This document shows, piece after piece, positions 58,997-64,000 of a stretch of DNA of 64,000 nt. Source of the stretch: Paracoccus sediminicola (GTDB taxonomy: Bacteria; Pseudomonadota; Alphaproteobacteria; Rhodobacterales; Rhodobacteraceae). Made by a program: the position numbers and the translations under genes. Numbering within the stretch: position 1 is the stretch's first letter; each line of letters starts with the position of its first letter. The DNA lies in assembly GCF_027912835.1 (NCBI RefSeq), contig NZ_CP115768.1, positions 1,054,001 through 1,118,000 on the forward strand. Direction: 5' to 3'. The notes beneath the pieces are model-generated. The model was not told where the DNA came from, did not search any database, and saw nothing but the letters and a program-made list of their open reading frames with translations.

Positions 58997-59763
58997 TGGC
59001 CCGATTCGCCGCCAATCTTACGCTGCTGTTCAACGAAATCCCCATGATGCAGCGCTTCGGCGCGGCGAAGCGTGCCGGGTTTCAGGGCGTCGAGATCTTG
59101 TTTCCCTATGATCTCCCCATCGAGGATCTGCGCCGCGCCGCACGCCGCACCGGGATGGAGATCGTGCTGATCAACTGCCCTCCGCCGAACTGGGCTGGCG
59201 GGCCGCGCGGCTTTGCGGCGGTGCCTTCGGCGCGCGACAGGTTCCGGCGCGACTTCGAGCGGGCGCTGCGGCTGTCCGAGGGGCTGCCTGCGCGGCATAT
59301 CCATATCATGGCCGGCAAGGCCGAGGGCGCGGCGGCGAAGCAGTGCTTTCTTGACAATCTCGACTGGGCCGCCCGCCGCGCGCCCCATGCCAGCCTCACC
59401 ATCGAGCCGATCTGCCAGGCCAGCATGCCCGGCTATTTCCTGTCGGATTTCGACTTCGCCGCCGAAATCCTGGACCGGATCGGGGCGCCGAATCTGGGGC
59501 TGCAATTCGATGCCTATCACGCCCATATGATCACCGGCGACGTTCTGGCGACATGGGAGGCGCATCGCCATCATGTGCATCATGTCCAGATCGCCGGTGC
59601 ACCGGGCCGCAACGAACCGCGCGAGGGCGATATTGATTACACGGCATTCTTCCGCGCGCTCGACGCGGCGGGGTATCAGGGCTGGGTGTCGGCGGAATAC
59701 ACGCCCCGCAGCACGACCGAGGCCGGTCTGCGCTGGCTGCGTGGCGACCATCACCCGGACTGA
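58996..59763 (+). CDS. hydroxypyruvate isomerase family TIM-barrel protein
   Basis: A 255-residue sugar-isomerase-like barrel. It starts RFAANLTLLFNEIPMMQRF, then GVEILFPYDL, HIMAGKAEG, TIEPICQ (metal Glu) and GLQFDAYHAHMI (metal Asp/His), ending WVSAEYTP with a metal Glu. This is the Hyi/OtnI family, which interconverts hydroxypyruvate and tartronate semialdehyde or works on 2-oxo-tetronates. No glyoxylate-pathway gene is adjacent, so the exact substrate is open. Confidence 0.85.
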   Translation: MARFAANLTLLFNEIPMMQRFGAAKRAGFQGVEILFPYDLPIEDLRRAARRTGMEIVLINCPPPNWAGGPRGFAAVPSARDRFRRDFERALRLSEGLPARHIHIMAGKAEGAAAKQCFLDNLDWAARRAPHASLTIEPICQASMPGYFLSDFDFAAEILDRIGAPNLGLQFDAYHAHMITGDVLATWEAHRHHVHHVQIAGAPGRNEPREGDIDYTAFFRALDAAGYQGWVSAEYTPRSTTEAGLRWLRGDHHPD

Positions 59764-59789
59764 GATTGATAACCGAAAATAACGCATAT

Positions 59790-59824
59790 GCGTCAGCGCG
59801 TTACAGACCGTTTCTGACGCGCTG
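59790..59824. terminator. overlapping inverted repeats between converging genes
   Basis: GCGTCAG (59790-59796) pairs with CTGACGC (59814-59820), and alternatively CAGCGCGT (59794-59801) pairs with ACGCGCTG (59817-59824). The two pairings exclude each other. It lies in the 75-bp gap between the Hyi-like and ketoacyl synthase genes and could terminate both transcripts. Confidence 0.4.
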
Positions 59825-59838
59825 CCACAGCTCGGTAA

Positions 59839-61152
59839 TCAGACCCGGCGCAGCGCGATGACGGCATTCAGCCCGCCAAATGCGAAAGCGTTCGACAGCA
59901 CCGCATCGACCCTGGCCTCGCGCGCCTCGTTTGGCACCACATCAAGCGCGCATTCGGGGTCCGGCTCTTCATAGCCGATTGTCGGGGCAACCACCCCGTC
60001 GCGCAGCGCCATGATACAGGCCAAAAGCTCAACCGCGCCGGTGCCACCGATGATATGGCCATGCATCGACTTGGTGGACGAAATCATCAGCCTGTCGGCG
60101 TGCTGCCCGAACGCATGGGCCACCGCCGCGCATTCGGTCTTGTCATTGGCCGCCGTTCCCGTGCCGTGGGCGTTGATATAGCCGATCTGCTCGGGGTTCA
60201 GCCCGGCATCGCGCATCGCCCCGGTGATCGCACGCTCGGCCCCCTGCGCGGAAGGCATCACGATGTCCTGCGCATCCGAGGACATGGCGAAGCCGACCAC
60301 CTCGGCCAGAATATCGGCGCCGCGGGCGCGGGCATGATCGTAATCCTCGAAAACGAACACCCCGGCCCCCTCGCCCTGGACCATACCGTTTCGATTGGCC
60401 GAGAACGGACGGCACGCATCGCGCGACATCACGCGCAGCCCCTCCCAGGCCTTCACGCCGCCAAAACACAGCATCGCCTCGGATCCGCCGGTCACCATGA
60501 CCCGCGCCGCGCCCGAGCGGACCATCTGGAAGGCCTGACCCATCGCGTGATTGGACGAGGCGCAGGCCGTCGCCACTGTAAAAGCCGGGCCGCGCAGGCC
60601 GAACTCCATCGAGACATGGCTGGCGGCGGCGTTGTTCATCAGCTTGGGCACGACGAAGGGGTGAACCCGGTTCTTGCCCTCTTCATAGACCACCCGGTAA
60701 TTCTCGTCCCAGGTGTTCAGCCCGCCCCCGGCCGTGCCGAGCACCACGCCCGAGCAGAAACCGAGCTCGCCGTGAAATTCTAGCCCGGACTGCGCGACGG
60801 CCTCTTTCGCCGCCAGAAGCGTGAACTGGGTAAATTTGTCGTAAAGCAGGATCTGCTGGCGGTTGAACCAGGTTTCCGGCTGCCAATCATGGATCTGCGC
60901 ACCGATCTGGATGGCGAGACGGTCCACGTCGCGAAAATCGAGCTGGCTGATTCCGCAACGCCCCTCGCGCAGCGCCTCCATCGTGGTTTTCACGTCGAGC
61001 CCGAGCGCATTGACCGTGCCCATTCCCGTAATGGCCACGCGGCGAGGCCCGTATCCCGCCGGGCGCGCGGGGGGCGGCGTGTCGGGGCCGGCCTTGCCGT
61101 CCGTCGCCTTCGCGGATTTCTCTTTCAAGTCCTTGTTTTTCTTCGCGCTCAT
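59839..61152 (-). CDS. beta-ketoacyl-ACP synthase II-type, dedicated to an lpxD-linked ACP
   Basis: A 437-residue FabF-type condensing enzyme. It begins with a Lys-rich 38-residue extension and carries C197 (TACASSNHA), H329 (INAHGTGT) and H364 (KSMHGHIIGG), a full Cys-His-His triad. It condenses malonyl-ACP with acyl-ACP. The ACP gene overlaps its start by 4 bp and lpxD lies just upstream, so it probably makes a special acyl chain for lipid A rather than bulk fatty acids. Confidence 0.88.
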   Translation of the reverse strand: MSAKKNKDLKEKSAKATDGKAGPDTPPPARPAGYGPRRVAITGMGTVNALGLDVKTTMEALREGRCGISQLDFRDVDRLAIQIGAQIHDWQPETWFNRQQILLYDKFTQFTLLAAKEAVAQSGLEFHGELGFCSGVVLGTAGGGLNTWDENYRVVYEEGKNRVHPFVVPKLMNNAAASHVSMEFGLRGPAFTVATACASSNHAMGQAFQMVRSGAARVMVTGGSEAMLCFGGVKAWEGLRVMSRDACRPFSANRNGMVQGEGAGVFVFEDYDHARARGADILAEVVGFAMSSDAQDIVMPSAQGAERAITGAMRDAGLNPEQIGYINAHGTGTAANDKTECAAVAHAFGQHADRLMISSTKSMHGHIIGGTGAVELLACIMALRDGVVAPTIGYEEPDPECALDVVPNEAREARVDAVLSNAFAFGGLNAVIALRRV

Positions 61153-61412
61153 GCTTTCTGCGCCACCAGTTTCTCAACCGCGGCGATGATCTTGCCGATG
61201 CTGGAAATATCGAACTCGGATTTCTCGGGTTCGTTGGCGTTGAAGGGGATGGTGATGTCGAACTCCTCTTCCAGGGCGAAGATCGAATCGACAAGCCCGA
61301 GACTGTCAATGCCGAGCTCCTCGGGGGTCGAGCCGTCAGTGACCTGCGCGACGTCCAGCATGGCCTGTTCGGCAATGATCTCTCGGATACGGTTGCGGAT
61401 GGCTTCGGTCAT
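61149..61412 (-). CDS. acyl carrier protein (specialised, lpxD-linked)
   Basis: An 87-residue acyl carrier protein. The phosphopantetheine serine S37 is in EELGIDSLGLVD. It is longer than AcpP after helix 3, with ITIPFNANEPEKSEFDISS, and unlike rhizobial AcpXL in length and tail. The acidic helices are typical. The gene lies between lpxD (17 bp upstream) and the ketoacyl synthase (4-bp overlap). GGAGAACC precedes its ATG. Confidence 0.88.
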   Translation of the reverse strand: MTEAIRNRIREIIAEQAMLDVAQVTDGSTPEELGIDSLGLVDSIFALEEEFDITIPFNANEPEKSEFDISSIGKIIAAVEKLVAQKA

Positions 61413-61429
61413 GGGGTTCTCCGGTCTGG

Positions 61430-62518
61430 TCAGGCCTTGTCCAACAAACTTGTAACAGTTTTCTGAAGCTTGGCGACCTTTTCAGCCAGTCGCGGCAGGC
61501 GGCGCGCGGCGCGGTCCATCTCCATTCTCGTGGTCATCTCGACGGCGGGCGAGCCGAGGATCACGCGCCCGGCCGGCACCCGGCTGAAGATCTTCGTGGC
61601 GCCGCCCGCGATCACATCATCGCCCACGGTGATATTGTCCGAGACGCCGCATTGCCCCGCCAGCACCACCCGGTCGCCGATCACCGACGACCCCGCGATA
61701 CCGACCTGTCCGCAGATCAGGCAGTCATCGCCGACGATCACGTTATGGCCGATATGAACGAGATTATCGAGCTTGGTGCCGTTGCCGATCCGCGTCGCGC
61801 GGATGGTGCCGCGATCAATGGCCGCCCCCGCCCCGATCTCGACATTATCGCCAATCTCGACAGTGCCGAGCGAATGAATTCGCTCCCATGACTGCTTCCT
61901 GATTTCCGCGCGTTTTCCAACGGTTCTGCGAATTTCCTCGACGCCTGATTCCTCCGGCGTCACGAAAGAGAACCCGTCCGAGCCGATGATCGCGCCCGGC
62001 TGGATCACCACATCGTCGCCGATGGTGATGCCGTGCTGGATCCGGGCGCCTTGCAGGATCAGCGCGCGGGCGCCGATCTGCGTGCCTCTTGCGATGGAGA
62101 CATGGCTCGCGATGCGCGCTTCCGGCCCGATGCGCACATCGGCGCCGATCACGACGAAGGGACCGATCGCCGCGCCCTCGGCGATCTCGGCGCCAGGGTC
62201 GATCACCGCGCTGTCATGAATGCCGGGCGCAATGTCGGGGCCGGGATCGAAGCTGCGCGTCAGACCGGCCATCACAAGGCGCGGGCGCGGTGCAAAAATC
62301 GCGGCGGCGAGACCGTAATCCTCCGGGTTCATCCCCTGGGCGAGGATCGCCGCCGAACCGGGCTTCAGCGCTTCTGCGTATTTCGGCGCCATGGCAAGCG
62401 CGATCTGGCCGGGGCCGCATTGGGCAGGCTCTGCCGCGCCATGCACGCGCATCGCCCCATCGCCCCAGAGCTGCGCATCAAGCGCGCGGGCGAGATCGCT
62501 GATCGTGACCTCATGCAT
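61430..62518 (-). CDS. lpxD: UDP-3-O-acyl-glucosamine N-acyltransferase
   Basis: A 362-residue LpxD. An N-terminal uridine-binding domain (1-100, [13 protein letters not shown]) is followed by a left-handed beta-helix of hexapeptide repeats. The catalytic His is in [14 protein letters not shown] and a C-terminal helix closes the protein. It adds the amide-linked acyl chain of lipid A. In most alphaproteobacteria lpxD lies upstream of fabZ-lpxA; here it is instead with an ACP and a ketoacyl synthase. AAAGGAG precedes the ATG. Confidence 0.93.
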   Translation of the reverse strand: MHEVTISDLARALDAQLWGDGAMRVHGAAEPAQCGPGQIALAMAPKYAEALKPGSAAILAQGMNPEDYGLAAAIFAPRPRLVMAGLTRSFDPGPDIAPGIHDSAVIDPGAEIAEGAAIGPFVVIGADVRIGPEARIASHVSIARGTQIGARALILQGARIQHGITIGDDVVIQPGAIIGSDGFSFVTPEESGVEEIRRTVGKRAEIRKQSWERIHSLGTVEIGDNVEIGAGAAIDRGTIRATRIGNGTKLDNLVHIGHNVIVGDDCLICGQVGIAGSSVIGDRVVLAGQCGVSDNITVGDDVIAGGATKIFSRVPAGRVILGSPAVEMTTRMEMDRAARRLPRLAEKVAKLQKTVTSLLDKA

Positions 62519-62622
62519 CGCGGTCTCCTTTCGCGGAGAGATCTAGACATCCGCGCCCCGCAACGCCAGCCCCCGCCGATCGAATCGCCGGTCAAATAAC
62601 CATGACAGCACGCAGTTGCGGC

Positions 62623-64000
62623 CTAGCTTCCGGCCTCGGCAGCCTTCCGCATCGCCTGCCACAGCGTCGCATCGCGCCCATACACGTCACGATAGGTCCG
62701 CAGCCCGCCATCCGGGCCCGGAAGCGCGGTGAAATAGACCAGATGCACCGGAAGCGGCTCTTTCAGCTTGATCCAGCGCTCCTCGCCCTGATCCAGCACC
62801 CGCTGGAAATAACCGCGCGGATCGTCGCTGTTGCTCCGCAAGAGCTGATAGGCCAGATCGAAGGGATCGGCGAGCCGCACGCAGCCATGCGACGCGGCAC
62901 GGCTGGAATTGCTGAACAGCCCTTTGGCCGGGGTGTCGTGCAGATAAATATTGTACTTGTTCGGGAACATGAACTTCACCCGGCCAAGCGCATTATCCGC
63001 CGACGGCTTCTGGCGCAGATAATAGGGGAAGTTGCTGCCGGTATATTTCCCGAAATCGATATTCTCGCGTGAGACCTTGCGCCCCTTGCGGTCAACCACC
63101 TCGAGATGGGAAACGGCATTCCGGTCCGCCTTGAGTTTCGGCAGATAGGATTCCGCCGTGATCGAGCGCGGCACATTCCAATAGGGGTTGGGAACGACGA
63201 ACTCCATCGTGTCGCTGAATTCTGGCGTCTCCCAATCGGGATCGGGCTGGCCGACCACGCTGCGGGTCTGGAATACGGTGTCGCCGCCCTCGCGGATCTC
63301 GACGATATAGCTCGGGATATTCACCCAGATCATGCGGGCATTGAGGTCGTGCCCGTTGAGCCAGCGCATCCGCTCCATCGCGATCATCAGCCGCCGGGTT
63401 TGCGGCCCGGTCGTTGTGCCGTTCAGCTGCGCCAGGGTTTTCGGCCCGGCCACCCCGTCGACCGGCAGCCCCGCCGCATCCTGATAGCGGGACACGGCAT
63501 CGGCGAGCGAGTCGTCGAAAAGCTGCTCATCCCCCGCAGCTTCGCTGGTAAAACCGATCGCCGCCAGCCGGGCGCGCAGATTTGCCACGTCGGGCCCGCT
63601 CACACCGCGCTTGTAAAGCCCCTCGGCCACTTCGGGCGTGCCGGCGGGCGCCACGAGACGCGCCTGATCGGACAGCATGTCCTTGAGGCGGAGATAGGTC
63701 GGGTCCTGCGGCGGCAGTGTGTCGAGCGCGCGCGCCGGATCGCCACGGGTGAACTGATCGAGCAGCGCGGCCATATCCACAGGCACGACCTGGCGCTTGT
63801 TCATGGAATCGGTGCGGCTCGGCTCGACAAGCCCGTTCGAGACATCGTCGGCCCATCGCGACAATGCCCGCGCGAAAAGCAGCTCGGTCGCGACATCCTC
63901 GGCCTGTCCGGCGCGGGACAGCCCCACCGCGTCATAGCGCGCGGGCGGCAATCCGTGCTCGGGTGCAGTGGCTATGGCGTCGATCAGCGCCGCGCGCCGC
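62623..64000 (-). CDS. L,D-transpeptidase family protein, YcbB type (5' end beyond the window)
   Basis: 459 codons are visible; the gene continues past 64000. It has a helical N-terminal region (SRADEDVATELLF-like GQAEDVATELLFARAL), a peptidoglycan-binding domain (PDVANLRARLAAIGF, about 140-190 of the visible part), and a YkuD catalytic domain with the SHGCVRL motif. This is the large YcbB/LdtD layout. It makes 3-3 cross-links in peptidoglycan in the periplasm. The signal peptide is off the edge. Confidence 0.9.
   Translation of the reverse strand, partial: RRAALIDAIATAPEHGLPPARYDAVGLSRAGQAEDVATELLFARALSRWADDVSNGLVEPSRTDSMNKRQVVPVDMAALLDQFTRGDPARALDTLPPQDPTYLRLKDMLSDQARLVAPAGTPEVAEGLYKRGVSGPDVANLRARLAAIGFTSEAAGDEQLFDDSLADAVSRYQDAAGLPVDGVAGPKTLAQLNGTTTGPQTRRLMIAMERMRWLNGHDLNARMIWVNIPSYIVEIREGGDTVFQTRSVVGQPDPDWETPEFSDTMEFVVPNPYWNVPRSITAESYLPKLKADRNAVSHLEVVDRKGRKVSRENIDFGKYTGSNFPYYLRQKPSADNALGRVKFMFPNKYNIYLHDTPAKGLFSNSSRAASHGCVRLADPFDLAYQLLRSNSDDPRGYFQRVLDQGEERWIKLKEPLPVHLVYFTALPGPDGGLRTYRDVYGRDATLWQAMRKAAEAGS

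Overview
The window is GC-rich, gene-dense alphaproteobacterial chromosome. It looks like a Paracoccus-type member of the Rhodobacteraceae. Supporting signs are a CtrA response regulator next to a DUF1153/SciP gene, a RibBA protein whose cyclohydrolase half has lost its cysteines, a tRNA-His of the alphaproteobacterial type (no encoded G-1, discriminator A), DUF6324 next to mmcB, and many 4-bp ATGA gene overlaps. I see no rRNA, CRISPR array, intact insertion sequence or prophage.

Layout. 1-6.3 kb: end of an unidentified gene, a thioredoxin-like protein, bolA-grxD, a TAXI-type TRAP transporter with its DUF1850 partner, and two stress/envelope-type membrane proteins. 6.4-13 kb: tRNA-His, DUF6324, mmcB, a candidate structured small RNA, an outer-membrane DUF481 protein, the ribBX-ribH-nusB operon and an isolated cheB-cheD pair. 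13-20 kb: a squalene/phytoene-synthase-like protein, cimA and cysS (one operon), then glpX and recJ on the other strand. 20.1-23.8 kb: tRNA-Glu followed by two family-2 glycosyltransferases and a sulfotransferase-like protein, probably a surface-polysaccharide block.

23.9-34.7 kb is the most interesting part. A divergent cluster is centred on an operator-like region near 25.8 kb. Leftward it encodes a GntR/UTRA regulator and a Gfo/Idh/MocA oxidoreductase. Rightward it encodes an SsuD-type sulfonate monooxygenase, an aldo/keto reductase, a flavin reductase, a complete TRAP transporter (DctQ, DctM, DctP) and a GH116-type glycosidase. The monooxygenase, reductase and flavin reductase together have the composition of the oxidative sulfoquinovose desulfurisation pathway (sulfo-SMO: SmoC, SmoB, SmoA). 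Here a TRAP importer stands in for the ABC importer, and a GH116 enzyme and/or the Gfo/Idh/MocA protein stands in for the GH31 sulfoquinovosidase. The expected flow is uptake, glycoside cleavage, C-S bond oxidation to sulfite plus an aldehyde sugar, and reduction to a normal hexose. The substrate is an inference.

34.8-48 kb: a penicillin-acylase-family hydrolase, a psuK-psuG pair for pseudouridine breakdown, a DUF502 protein overlapping a patatin-like lipase, a 45-residue membrane protein behind a perfect CtrA box, recG, ligA, ctrA, sciP and mnmA. 48-64 kb is mainly envelope: fabZ-lpxA-lpxI-lpxB preceded on the same strand by a MoxR-DUF58-DUF4159 membrane-protein operon, then DUF1285 and a hydroxypyruvate-isomerase-like protein, then lpxD with its own acyl carrier protein and ketoacyl synthase, and finally a YcbB-type L,D-transpeptidase that runs off the right edge.
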